This document shows, one piece after another, positions 34,751-46,489 of a stretch of DNA of 64,000 bases. The notes beneath the pieces are model-generated. The model was not told the origin of the DNA. It did not search any database and worked only from the letters and a program-made list of their open reading frames with translations. Position 1 is the stretch's first letter, and every line of letters begins with the position of its first letter. The translations under genes were made by a program, and so were the position numbers. Source of the DNA: Flabesymbios commensalis (taxonomy: Eukaryota > Annelida > Polychaeta > Terebellida > Flabelligeridae). The DNA is taken from the NCBI GenBank assembly GCA_964017125.1, contig OZ024903.1, positions 84,183,300-84,247,299 on the forward strand. Direction: 5' to 3'.

Positions 34751-34875
34751 TGATCCAAACTCGAGAAGCCTTGTCTTGATGAAGGAAAGATGGCTGATGC
34801 GGACTGTGAAACATTTATAGTCAAATCATTAACGTCACTGACATAATCACAAGGCAAGATAATAACAGTATACAC
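34603..34875 (-). pseudogene. possible Cys-rich C-terminal coding remnant
   Basis: A 90-codon minus-strand frame ends in RCSCKKERMSCTRACACKEV followed by a final CVNC. The spacing CxC-x6-C-x3-C-x-C-x8-C-x2-C recalls the Cys-rich tails of many invertebrate repeat-encoded proteins and, loosely, CXC-type zinc-binding segments. The upstream part has no family features. It overlaps the left end of duplication copy 2, which argues for a mobile-element or duplicated-gene origin. I cannot name the family. Confidence 0.3.
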
Positions 34876-36356
34876 TGGCTTAGAAAAGATAATAGCCAGG
34901 GATGCGTGGACCTGCTTACACGTAGATTAATTATCAATCATATACAGAAAACGTCCATTCCGCACATGAAGCTTGCCAACTGCAGAGGGCGAGCTTGCTG
35001 GATTTTCCGATTTTTTTACCCGTCAACTACTTTGCTTGAACGTCTTAGGTGTCCTTACTATGTTTTGAATTTTGAATTTGAGTAATTTTATGATATTTTA
35101 CGTGACTCAAAAACGAAGCAAAAAAGCTGGACCATGGATATATAACAAAAATGTAAGGCATCACACAAGGATAACCCATGACAAATTTTGCAGAACTGAA
35201 ATCCAAAATGACGAATGGGGCCATATTTTTTTGAAATTATGCAAGAAATCTTGCATGATACATGTAGCTAAATCGGTGATATACAATAAAATGTCCGGTG
35301 TTACGCAAGGGCAACACAGGACAATTTTTGAAAATATATAATTCAAAAATGGCAGATTGCCAAGCATTTTGCTTTAATTTTGCTCACTATCTTAGAGACA
35401 TGATACATGTAGCTAGAGCGAAAATGTTGTTGGTGTTGCACAACGACAACACATGACACATTTTACAGATATTTAATTCGAAATGGCTATTTTCGAAGGG
35501 CAAGGGGGTCGAGTGGGTTCTCGAGATGCCCGTCTCCTGCTGCCAGACAAGAAGTTCCCAACACAGATTGTTTTTCTTCCAACATCATCCTCACTTTGTA
35601 GCGAGTTTAACACATGGGGGCCAATTGTTGACCCGATGACCAATCTCACTGTAGTAAATAAGTTCCGATGACACAATAATCTCATTTAGAGAGAGACCAA
35701 TGGTGTCGTGCAATGGAAAACAACAGTACCTGATCGACGGAATAATAAGCAGTTACTGCGATTTGCTTTCCATGGCAGAATATATAATATTATATTGGTA
35801 CTTGGCGGCTCCATTATGGTGGCATAGCATTCTATATGTGGGCCTTTTATGTTGGCTGAAAACAGCTAAGAACGGTTCATCCAGTGCGACCTGAACAGTT
35901 TTTGTCGTCGAAAGTATTGCGTCAGCAGCAATGTTCCCTTAAAAAGAATACAGTTGCGTAACCAACCGGGATTCATTATCTTATTCCAGGGAGATATTCT
36001 TTAAAATCAATGTCACCGGAGAATGTAGTAGTCCTAAACATGACATGATCCTACGATAGATGTGGAACCAGGCTGCATATAACCACACGTACATGTATAT
36101 GTGAAGCAGTACAAGAAAAAAATAAAGACAACATCAGACTGCTCGTGTTTTATGCAGTCAACCTGACATACATGTAGGCAGTCACCCCCAGGGTCTGTCT
36201 ATAACAGGACGAGAACCACATTGCAAACACTTGGGTCCCGCAGCGTGTTATTGTGGACAGAAAAAGTGCTTAAGAGAAACAGCAGGTTGTCAAATAAAAA
36301 GTAAGTCCATCAACCAGAAAAAGATACCAGGCAAATGGCTAGCTCGTATTCTGCGG
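34751..36356. repeat. direct duplication of about 1.5 kb, copy 2
   Basis: Matches 32441-33969 with roughly 98 percent identity by eye over most of its length. It carries an extra 81 bp at 34839-34919. It includes the same 140-bp tandem units and the hairpin remnant (about 35715-35785). Confidence 0.93.
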
Positions 36357-38023
36357 TTCATCTATCATTTAAAAAAATCTGAATATAAGTGAATACAAGA
36401 ATTAATGAAAATGAATCAATATTGTTATTGACGTAGATGAATGTAGTATACATGTATAAATAATACAGACAAATTCCCGACAAACACAAGTTTAATATTC
36501 TGAATCATATAATATTTGAGATGAAAGCAATTTTCTGGTCTAAAGTGGTTAACGGACAAGCTGACATGGTTAATCTGAAGTATTCAGAGATTCTCAGTGG
36601 GGGCGATATTAGGTGGTATTTACATGTGTTTTGAGCCCCCACGCGACAGGACCCTGAGCGCCATACTTCCGCCGACCCCAGGACAATGCTGGTTCAGCGT
36701 CACAGACGTTGTACCAGCATTGTACCGAATATACTTCTTTTGGGGGATATGGCAGGGATCAGATCCTGGGTCTCCCGGAGTTCTGGCCCTGAACGTCTGG
36801 AGGTCGGATAGGAGATACATTATGTACAAGACAATGCAGCCTCTTACTCTTTAAAGACTGGATTAGGCATAATTCTGTATAATTGAAGCCTTAAATGAAT
36901 ACAAATATCACCACGTCGCTCAGACCTTGAGACCGATGAGGATTCACAATATGGGTGATTTACTTGGGATGTGAATCTCTACATTTGACAGACTGCTGTC
37001 AACATTTGTTGTGGAAAACGTTTCATTGAAAGGGTTAAAAAAGCGACGTGGTCCACATGGACCAGGTGGGATATTTAAGCTTCTCTCATACTATGGAGAC
37101 GCTTATTGTATTTGGCATTTTTCCATCACCTCAGCTATAGCGTTGAAGCAATTTAGCACTCTCTGAAATGGCAGCTGATGAATTCTGTTGTTTTTCACAG
37201 AAATGGCATAGTGCTATATGTACCTGTGAACTCTATGTCTTTTGGCACCAAATCATAAACGGATATTTTTCAAGATGACTGCCCAAAATCTTGTGAAAGC
37301 GATACTTCTGAACCGTTGGTTGGATCGCAATGAAATTTGACGTGATGGCTCTCTAGGTAGTTCTCATGATATGATTATTTTGGGGAATAATCCATAAAAA
37401 AATATTAGGGGTGGATTGGTGGAGATCACATCCAATTTTATTTAAAATGTCCTAGGTATATATCTGGGAAATTGCACTCAAATTCACTATTTTTACTAAG
37501 CGTCCATTTCGATTGAAGGGTGAATGCGCCTGTGACGTTGCAGATATTTTTAAAGCAACACTGGTCGACGTATCATGGCTGTTTACGGGTGATTTCCAAA
37601 TTAAAAGGTGCGATACATTGACCGTGTGTTCGTTTAATATTGGCCCAACATTAAGCCAATACAAGGCATGGTGTTCTCTGTCTATGTGGTATCATGTTAT
37701 CATGACATACGTCATCACGCAAAAGTTGTTTATTTATATCGTGGCGGCTGTAAAATCTGTTGTGTGCCTGAAGCCAGCCTATACTATGAGGCCCTTCTAT
37801 ATTTTGATGGCATACCGCGCGAAACTTTATACATGTATAGATATTGACACAAAGGAAAATAATAATATTGCTTTAAAATATTATTGTTTTCCAGTGATTT
37901 TCCACTTAACATGTTGAAAACTTAACTTTAGTTAGCGTTGATGTGTGTGGATTCCGTAATGTGAATCATTTGATACTGATCCCTATTAAATCAGATGAAT
38001 GTTGTATATTTACATCTATCAAC
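36357..38023 (+). other. intron 4, segment b
   Basis: Includes a short palindromic-element core at 36677-36727 (ACAATGCTGGTTCAGCGTC / GACGTTGTACCAGCATTGT) and a short dyad GTGGTCCACATGGACCAG near 37050. The 134-residue frame at 37513-37917 has no family resemblance or splice support. Confidence 0.5.
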
Positions 38024-38039
38024 TTGTCATGCCGATTAT

Positions 38040-38296
38040 GGTTCCCGGTCTCGGCGGTTTGAAAGAAACAAAAATGTTTCTTCCCCATCCACGTGTGAAA
38101 GTCAGTATTGTGGGGAGCCTCCGTGACCGAGAGGTAGCGTGCTCGGCCTCAGACCGCCAGAGCTCGAATTTCGAATCCTGTGTTTGGAGGACAGTGTCAT
38201 CTCAATCATCTCACCATCCTCAGGAGGTTCTCCTGGCCCAGTTTAGCCTATATGTGCACAAAGGTAGCCTAAATCGCGATTCATTTCATTTTATTT
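38040..38296 (+). mobile_element. 5'-truncated dimeric SINE with 16-bp target duplication
   Basis: It begins inside the first monomer's B box (GGTTCCCGGTCTCGGCGG) and continues through the linker, second monomer and ATTTC tail. TTGTCATGCCGATTAT flanks it at 38024-38039 and 38297-38312. 5' truncation with an exact duplication indicates insertion by LINE-type target-primed reverse transcription. Confidence 0.92.
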
Positions 38297-38419
38297 TTGT
38301 CATGCCGATTATATCTACAGGTGCGGCTGGGTTGTCAATGAGACCTCCCCGTCAATGCGTTGACATTCACTGATTAACAAAACAAATGTTTATGTTTGTG
38401 GGGATCTCTATATGACACT

Positions 38420-38485
38420 AGATCATTTTCATTCACATTGGGATGGGAATTAAAGCAATTCCCATCCCACTGTAAATGAAAATGA
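38420..38485. repeat. hairpin GGGATGGGAATT
   Basis: TGGGATGGGAATT and AATTCCCATCCCA are perfect inverted repeats around AAAGC, with outer ATTTTCATT / AATGAAAAT. Possibly the core of a decayed MITE. Confidence 0.65.
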
Positions 38486-38715
38486 AAAGAAATGCCCGAG
38501 TGTTAAAAGTGCTAAATACGTAGATATACTTGGTTTCACACTTCTCCATGCATGTGAATGTGGCATTATCACTTCTCGTGTGTCAGTGACTTCGCCAGTC
38601 ATTACAAAGTATCGATCCATAATTATATGGGATGATTCAATATGCGCGGTGCATGAACTGATGATGTAGGTGTCTATGCCAGTCCTTCTGTATAGCCTTA
38701 ATACTTTGCCCTTAA

Positions 38716-38946
38716 CCCTTAGAGCACTGAGATATTTAATTTAAATTTACAGTCACTTGAAGTTGTGTCTCCCTACCGCGATCCACAACTTCAAGTGACT
38801 GAAAATGTGTGTGATTTGTGAAATTTAAATCCCAACATATATGAGGGTTTCAAGATTGAAAGCATATCTTACTTTGAAAAACTGGTTATAGAGGTGATAG
38901 TAAAAACACAGAATGTCTACTGTAGTCGACATCAGTGTGCTAAGGG
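38716..38946 (+). mobile_element. TTAA MITE, GTCACTTGAAGTTGTG family (family E), copy 1
   Basis: TTAA at 38712-38715 and 38947-38950. Start CCCTTAGAGCACTGAG, end CAGTGTGCTAAGGG. The hairpin CAGTCACTTGAAGTTGTG / CACAACTTCAAGTGACTG has loop TCTCCCTACCGCGATC. The GTC/GAC base of the stem is a compensated change against family A's CCC/GGG. Confidence 0.9.
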
Positions 38947-39480
38947 TTAATGATAGTACGGGTGATTTGTATTTGCTAACAGTTATTTAATGTACCATGA
39001 TTGGTTATTTTGCTTGATTCATTCTGTCAGACATTTGTGAGTGAATATATATTATTGCAAATGTGATCCTTCGATCATTATTATATAGAATACAATAACT
39101 TGTTTATCAGTTCGTCTGCCTGCCTGTGCGTGCACTTAAGTCAACTATATATTACACACGATAATCACTATCGTTTATTTCCAATTTATGTGTAACACTG
39201 CATAATCTGGTATTTATACTATAGAGTAGTTTGTACAATGTCTCGAGAAACATCTAGCTCACGCGAATTGATCACATCAGATTTACACATGTTGATTTCA
39301 CAGATTCTATTTTCCCAAAATGTGAACCACAACTGACAAGAAAAAAGTTCAATTAGAGGTACTTGGTAATTTGACTGGCACGGATGGATAGTACAGGAAG
39401 TATCCATAACACTATACATATGCACAACTTGTTGCATTTCTATTGCCTCAGTAGCGCTAAGTCTATCGTCGCACTAGATA

Positions 39481-39530
39481 TCACGCACCTGATTGGTAGA
39501 CATCGAGATGTCGACCAATCAGGTGCGTGA
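39481..39530. repeat. hairpin TCACGCACCTGATTGGT
   Basis: TCACGCACCTGATTGGT (39481-39497) pairs perfectly with ACCAATCAGGTGCGTGA (39514-39530) around a partly palindromic loop ACATCGAGATGT. A small hairpin element of unknown family. Confidence 0.75.
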
Positions 39531-41018
39531 GATCTGGGTCAAACTAATTTCCAAATAGACAATATACCGTCCCTGAATTACTGGCACCGCAGCCCGCGGT
39601 CCCAGATGTACTGGGGAATGACCCAGTGGGGAGTGCGGTGTCGTAAAAACGCCATAGTCGTTGCTCAGATGACTAGATTGGGAGTACGCTTCTGCTGGAA
39701 ATTCAGCTGCTACTTTTCACGCAAACAGAATACGCCGGGTGAATTCTGTATGATCTGTGCTCGTCCACGTCTTTGACGTCAGCCCAACGTTGAAACAGAA
39801 GTTAAACCAACAGCACTACCGGACAAGAACATTCCGGCAACGTGATAACATTATGTTGGTGTGAATTATGCTGTCTTAACAAGAAACACTCCTGGTCGCG
39901 TCCAACGTATCATGAAATATTCTGCATTTACCATGTTCACATACAGTGTGGATTTGCTTTGTCCAGTACCAAAAGTTAACCATTAGAAAAAATAACTAAC
40001 GGGTTATCCAACATAGAAACATAGATTAAATGGTTTTAATTTATGGGAGAACCAAGGTTTAGAAGTTACGCTGCCATTTAACGTAATTGTTGGCATTGGA
40101 ATAATGGGGGAATGCCAGTGGCGTGATAGTCATTGTAACACAACCCAGACGTCTCATTATCATGGTGTCCTTCACTCTCCATGCACTGGCTATTAGGTTT
40201 CCTTCTAATTACATGTATAGCGTGGGCTCTTAATTGAATAAGCAAGATGAATTTTTTTTTTACTTAATTGCTGACTTTATATGCTGACAGACCATTCGAA
40301 ATTTGACCTTTTTTATAACAATAGATTTATTGTACTTAATTTATTGTACAGAATGTTTTCGAAAAGTTAACCGTTAGCGCTATGTTAAAGAAGGTATTCC
40401 CCCACTTGTATAAAGTTCCCCAAGTGTTAAAGCTCAAGCGTAACTAAATAGTATGAATATTATGTTTTAGTCTACTTATTCTTTGTGCCATGTTATGAAG
40501 TCATCATTCTTTATTTTAAAAAGACAATAACTTCATTTGCAGGATATCCAGTCAAACAATTCTCAAAAGTTAAATATATCAACTTGGTTTACGTTGTGAG
40601 TCACTTCACACCTTACTGACCAGGTTAATTTAGTGACTGTCACTGTGTATGAACAGCGTTTTGTTCTATAAATAATCTTTGAATGACCAACAATAATTGC
40701 AAGCATTGAGATGGAATTTGACAAAGCGAGTGCACTTAACTTTGATCCATCGTGGTTTATTGCAATGCGGTTTGTCAACCATTTCATTGCTCAGAAAAGT
40801 GTTTAAAAGTGTTTATGGAGTAAACAATGGAACTAAACATGCTCAAGTATCGTATGTTTCATGGCCTCGAATTGGAAAGAAATAAGAGTCGATTTAGTGA
40901 TCCTGGAAATGGGAGATTTCACGTTATTCATCGTGATTTTTGCTGCACATGAAACTTTACCACTTAGTGTTTTCCCGTAAAATATACATGGAAAAAAACA
41001 ATCATGTCCGTACTGTAA

Positions 41019-41167
41019 CGAGATAATGATCCAATGCTGGTTTGATGTTGGCTGATCGTCTACGACGCTGGCTCGACATTGTCAATATGAGACACCCAGC
41101 AAACCCGAGATATTGAGCCAGTGTTGGTTTAATGTTGCATTTTGTCAATATCTCGTTTTTGTTGGGA
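41019..41167. mobile_element. two partial palindromic elements (CCCAGC family) end to end
   Basis: The first has CGAGATAATGATCCAATGCTGG and a GTCTACGAC centre, the second starts CCCAGCAAACCCGAGATATT (41096) and ends ATATCTCGTTTTTGTTGGG. The second lacks the centre and reads through between its arms. Confidence 0.65.
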
Positions 41168-42034
41168 TATGGTGTGTTTGGAAGAGGGCTGTTCCATGCG
41201 TGTATGGTGTGTCCACTGATGACGCTTATCTATGTTTAACCAGTACTGTTTGACCAGCGTGTACCATCCTTCTTGTAAGCTTTTTATCAAATAAAACATA
41301 ATTGTCGTCAAAAATACCGACGCCTCGAGCAAACAAAGTGTCACCATGCTTTGGGCTGTTTTCTCTCTAGTAAAACATAAGTGTGTGTGATAATTTTATT
41401 ATAAAAACTACGAGCTATGGGCGTATGCATGTCACTTGTGACATACGGTGAGTGGTCAAACAGTGATCAATCGAACTTTTCTTCGAGTTTTAACTTTTTT
41501 CATTTCTTGCCTACATAGCCCCACTCTGACATATTTACACCTTCCAGGCAGTGGGTGAGTCACCTTAGGTGTATAATGTAGGCCAATCACATTTAAATGG
41601 ATATATTCTTACTTAACAATATCTGTATCAAGACTGTTAAGGTTCGTGGTGACCTTTTAATATAGATATATAGACTATATTTGCAGAACTTCCCATGTTC
41701 ACTTCCAGTGAGGAGTGTTTTTTTAGGGTTCCATTATATACTATCTGGTTAGAACAACACGTACATGTAGCTGTAGTATTGTTACATTGTGTGAACTGGC
41801 AATATAAACCATAAAATCAGCTGAAACCGTAATGCCATGTTTAGCTCTAAGATTAAAGAAAATCAACAAATAGAATATGATTTGCTTATGTTTGTGTATT
41901 TTCATTTATGTATTTGATCAAAAACATTGTAAATCAGTTTTGAAATGTAAACAATATCACTGATTAGTTTTGAAACTCAACCTTAGCATTATGATAGGTT
42001 TACAATCTACATCTTGACACGAGTCTCGTCCGGG

Positions 42035-42104
42035 CCCAGCAAGCACCTAATATATCAGCGCAATGTTGGTCCACCGTCTGCGATTACATTGAGCCAACAT
42101 TGAT
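42035..42104. mobile_element. palindromic element (CCCAGC family), shortened copy
   Basis: CCCAGCAAGCACCTAATATA, CAATGTTGGTCCACCGTC, then TTGAGCCAACATTG after a GTCTGCGAT centre. The right outer end is missing. Confidence 0.65.
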
Positions 42105-42256
42105 TGATTGAATTGATTGAATGTCCAGGCTGCTACAAATGACCTGGATATCCAGCTAGCTGTTTTATCTATATAACGTTTAAAATAGTCAGTAATCTTT
42201 TCACTAACTGAAAATTGTCTAGCCACCGAGAGACGTCGGTCACCAAAAGTTATTAA

Positions 42257-42498
42257 CACTTAGATCACTGAACTATTCAATTTAAATTTTCAGTCACTTG
42301 AAGTTGTGTTTCGCTACCGCGACACACAACTTCAAGTGACTGAAAATGTTCGTTTTTTGTGCAATTTAAGTCCCAATATATATCAGTGTTTCAAGATTGA
42401 AGGCACATATTACTTGTGCACAGCTCGTTATCAGGTGTCATACAGGTGCTAATAAAAACACAGAATGTCAACTGCAGTCGACATCAGTACTCTAATGG
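42257..42498 (+). mobile_element. TTAA MITE family E, copy 2
   Basis: TTAA at 42253-42256 and 42499-42502. Start CACTTAGATCACTGAAC, end CAGTACTCTAATGG. Hairpin CAGTCACTTGAAGTTGTG with loop TTTCGCTACCGCGACA. Matches 38716-38946 throughout. Confidence 0.9.
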
Positions 42499-42502
42499 TT
42501 AA

Positions 42503-43563
42503 TAACATCGGCCAAATTTAACAGTGTTCAGTAAGATGAGATTGTCCGACAAGATTGCCTAGACATTAATTACCTGATTTAAAAAAATAGGTATCTTTAG
42601 CAGCAGATATTTGTCGCCGTATTTATACTTGGCACAACGCGTTGTTTAAATGTTGAATCAACGTCCCTGACACGTTGTGGTCTTAAGACTGATTTTGAAT
42701 TGCGCCATACACTCCTAATATGTCCAATGCACAATGGATCAATGGAGCTAAAAATGGATTCAGAGAGAATGTCAGAGACGTATCAGGTCTCTTTTTGATG
42801 CTACTATTGTGTGTATACATGTATGTATTATATGTAATTGTTTATTTTATATCATGAATGATTAGAAAGTTTTAATGGTCAAAACATTGTTTAGCTTCTG
42901 TTAATCCTATCTGCAGTACTCATGGATAAAATAATGACACTCGCATATATATTCACCTTAGATATGATCAAATGTCACCGTAGTATTTTATTTGAATTGG
43001 TGAATACGTGTATTTTACGGCTTGATAAAATACTGATACTGCTGCAAACATGCAGTAGCAGTGTTCAAGTTTTGTGGAAACAGTGGAAACACAATTGACC
43101 ATGATGCGCATTCGTTGTCAGCGAAAATTATAAGAGGTTTATACTAAAAATCTTCTTTTGACAAAACTGGTCATTTGAGTGATTTTCTAATGAACTTGAA
43201 TCGATGTAAGCTTAGAATCAGTTAAAATCAGTCACCAGAAAACAGGTACTGGACATTACCAGGTGAAGATTCGCAGCACACTGGTAGTCATATGTGTATT
43301 AGCCTGAAACTATAGCGCCCCTGTTCATGGATAGTTGACGTACACAGTTATTTTGATTAATGAAGTGAAATAGCGGGACTCTAGGATGGAGAATCTCTGA
43401 TATCCTGTTGTTGATCGCATTTGATGTAAGAGAATGACCGGCAGCCGTGTGAATGTTTTGACAGCCCCGCAGATCCGGTATCGGACTCCCGGATGGGTTT
43501 CCATGACAACCTGCACATCAGAATTGGCAGCTCGGATCACGAGAAATGGGAAAGGAAGTTTTT
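42503..43563 (+). other. intron 4, segment d
   Basis: No recognised feature apart from background AT-rich sequence. Confidence 0.4.
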
Positions 43564-43730
43564 TATCGATGGGCCGGCGTCTGTGATTGTTGACCAATTA
43601 TTGAACCAACGTGTTGCCAAGTCAACAAACAAGAGACGTTTATCTAATGTTGTTTTATTATTGGGCCAGCGTCGCGGACTGTGGCTCAACATTTAAACGA
43701 CATCGGGTCCTTGTTCCTATTTTTCAGTCT
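43564..43730. mobile_element. palindromic element (CCCAGC family), partial plus fuller copy
   Basis: A half copy GGGCCGGCGTCTGTGATTG lies at 43571. It is followed at 43621 by a fuller copy with AAACAAGAGACGTTTATCTA, TTGGGCCAGCGTCGCGGAC and ACATTTAAACGACATCGG. Confidence 0.6.
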
Positions 43731-43749
43731 GACAGGAGCTTTAATAGTT

Positions 43750-44785
43750 GAGAAGACATATCTTGTGTCGCGGGTGCTCTGCCTAATGGGCCGACCAAAA
43801 GAGGTCACCACTTCCGGTCTCGTGTGCAAAGGTCACGTGACTTCTTGATGGACATAGCAGTAGACTCGGATGTCCACAACGGAATGCGCCAGAAATATCC
43901 GGCCCGTTCTGGAATGGCATGCCACTGATAATCTCACGGATCTGCGTGTATGCACATGGATCCCGGATTTTTCCGGTCAAACCGAGGCATATCACGCTCT
44001 CCTGTAAAATATGGCTCCTAGCCAAACCCCGAATACCTATCGTTTTCAGTCCCTTCCTCAGTTCGTATGGTCACTAGCCTACCCATTAGCAGTGAGGTAC
44101 CTACCGCTATTAACGGGGTACTGGGATGATTACTAGTAGCAAGAACTTTTTTCCCCTTCGCCTCCATCGGGGAGGGTCGATAGAGATCTGTTTCGTCAGT
44201 TGCATGCTATACGGCATGCATGGTAGGGAAGCACTAGTCTACAGCAATCATCTAAGGGAAGCTGCAGCCTCCTCGTATCTGGCCATAATCTTCGGGCAGA
44301 TTGCAAGTGGCGTCACCTGGGACCTCCGCTCAACTGCGGTGCCAATGCAGCTCTCGCATCAGTGCAGGCGCTGGTGTAGGCCGTGGTTGGCTTAAATAAT
44401 CAGCAATGGCGTGTTGTTGACATTAGGTCTCTCACGGGGGATAAATGGAGTTACCCTTCCTATTGTTACTCTAGGGACTATCCGACCCGAGGATAGCGGA
44501 GCAGCGTGAAATTCGACGGAGTTTCAGCATTAAATTGCACAGCGAAACCCAAGTCTCCAGCCGTCTGGGCATGTCTGGGGGTAGATCCCCTAGACATGCC
44601 CAGAACCCCTTATCGGGCGAGCAAAGGAAACCGCTCTCAATAACTCACCATGCCCTATCACCCTCAGCTTCACATCATCATCTGTACATCATTCATCTCA
44701 TCAATTGTCTACAACGTTTTTATCGTATTACAATAGACAATTTGTGCCCAAAAGTGACGTAAAACAAGGATTTACTACTACTACT
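43750..44785 (+). mobile_element. GC-richer repeat ending in (TAC)n, possible LINE 3' region
   Basis: About 1 kb of sequence noticeably richer in G+C than its surroundings. Its last 150 bp match 11349-11530 and end in TTTACTACTACTAC. A hairpin GGGCATGTCT / AGACATGCCC with GGGG/CCCC inside lies at 44568-44602. No reverse transcriptase motif in any frame, so if it is a LINE only untranslated sequence is present. Confidence 0.45.
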
Positions 44786-45353
44786 TCAGAAACATATCCG
44801 GCTCATGGCGGCCATCTATTATCTTTTTAGGTCTAAAAAGAACCTTGTTACTTACCCTAAAGCGGCTAACCTCTGCCTCATAATATTACTCGATGATTAC
44901 ATGTACATATTGATTATCTGGTGAAAGTTCAAATAATTGAAAACTTTTATTTGAAAAGTGCGAGGGGGAGCCTTATTGTGTGTTTACATGGTAAACACTT
45001 TCACGTTTCAAGTGCGTTTTCTTTTGTTACTTTCTGGGGAATTTATCTGTGTATGATATGTTGGCACTGGTGCAGTTCAGCGACTATTTTTAAAGCTTAG
45101 GTCTGCTTTCTTTTTCAGCACTTCCCATATTAGAAGGTTCTGCTCTGACCGATATATACATGTATGGTTGGATATTGGAGCAAATCCATCAACCGAAAGT
45201 GCTCCAATATGCATGGTGGCGGCAGTACACTTTTAAAATTCTTGAAATACGTAGCCTCTCTAGCTCCGCGAGGAGGTCGATATTAAAAAAAGGTCCTTTA
45301 CTCATTTTATCATATGCATTGATATCATATAGTATGAAATCGATTGTCGCGAA
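44786..45353 (+). other. intron 4, segment e
   Basis: No exon. A short inverted pair TTGGAGCAAATCC / AAAGTGCTCCAA near 45175-45210 is the only structure seen. Confidence 0.4.
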
Positions 45354-45554
45354 ATAAATGAAATGAATCGGGCTTTAGGCCACCTTTGTGCACATATAGG
45401 CTAAACTGGGCCAGGAGAACCTCCTGAGGATGGTGAGATGATTGAGATGACACTGTCCTCCAGACACAGGATTCGAAATTCGAGCCCTGGCGGTCTGAGG
45501 CCGAGCACGCTACCTCTCGGTCACGGAGGCTCCCCACGTTACTGACTTTCACAC
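45354..45554 (-). mobile_element. SINE, minus strand, second monomer and tail
   Basis: Reverse of the 5304-type SINE: tail at the left (GAAATGAATCGGGC), B box GGATTCGAAATTCGAGCC, A box region CGCTACCTCTCGGTCACGG. GTCGCGAA at 45346-45353 and 45555-45562 is a plausible short target duplication. The first monomer is absent. Confidence 0.88.
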
Positions 45555-45689
45555 GTCGCGAAGATAAGTAGCATATATTTGCTCTTTAGGACATATAAAA
45601 TATAGGTCTAGTTTATTTCTAGCTCTTATTTTGAAAATAAATAGAGATATATTTTATTGACGATTGGAAGTATATGACATTGCAATCAA

Positions 45690-45923
45690 CCCTTAAAGCG
45701 CAAATTAAATAATTGCATTTTTCACCAACTTGAAGTTGTGTCTCGCTACCGCGACCCACAACTTCAAGTGGATGAAAATTGCTCATATTTGTTCAATTTG
45801 AGACCAAACATTTGCGAATCTTGATATTTATAAACACTCATTTTTATTCCCAATATCTGTGCTTTAATCAGCTAATAAACAAGTTTAAAACGACGACAAT
45901 AGTTGTGCTCGGAGCTTTAAGGG
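45690..45923 (+). mobile_element. TTAA-type MITE, hairpin family A
   Basis: TCAA (45686-45689) and TTTA (45924-45927) flank CCCTTAAAGCGCAAATT and GGAGCTTTAAGGG. Hairpin CTTGAAGTTGTG / CACAACTTCAAG with loop TCTCGCTACCGCGACC. Confidence 0.88.
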
Positions 45924-46489
45924 TTTATATTCTACTATATTTGTCGTCAGATACAGGGTAATGGTAATGGCGTGAGACCTTTATTTTATATCGCAATACA
46001 CCTTTCCCAATAGCAACACGCCACACACTACAGTGACTAAAAGCTGAACTATTTAGTTGGGAGTCCTGTCACACTTCTATTACAACACGCCTCACAGTGA
46101 TTAAAACTAAACTATTTAGTTGGGAGTCCTGCTTATGCGCAAAATCGTGCAAACAGTGGGATAGACGTGTTTCTCTATTTATGTACAAAATCCATTTTGC
46201 ACTGGAAGACACTTGCTGATGAGTAACTTGTACTACAGCTATAAAAGTACATTTCTATCTTGTGTAGTACAAGTATATGAAGCGGTGAGCTGGTAACAAA
46301 TAAAGCTACCTCCCACAAGTGGGTGTTGGAGTGCATACAAATAGAGCCAGCTTATTATACCATGATTTTTTAAGAGACTCTAATACAGTGGAGGAATAAT
46401 TATCCTAATTTACGATTTACCACCCCATTTTTTTCTTTCTGTGGAACAGCGGCTGTAGGTTTCTAGTATTCTTCAGCGTCCCTGAATCT

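Larger units (their letters stand above)
38951..42034 (+). other. intron 4, segment c
   Basis: Holds a hairpin at 39481-39530, and two partial palindromic elements at 41019-41094 and 41095-41167. Otherwise AT-rich DNA without recognised features. Confidence 0.5.

Noticed and set aside
32441-36356. The two 1.5-kb direct copies as the terminal repeats of a retroelement
   Set aside because: The 0.8-kb interval has no recognisable element coding region, and the copies do not show the usual paired terminal bases or a convincing target duplication.
37513-37917. 134-codon frame in intron 4
   Set aside because: No family resemblance, ordinary AT-rich composition and no flanking splice sites in a compatible arrangement.
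37999-38373. 124-codon frame
   Set aside because: Runs through the 5'-truncated SINE and its target duplication; no independent coding evidence.
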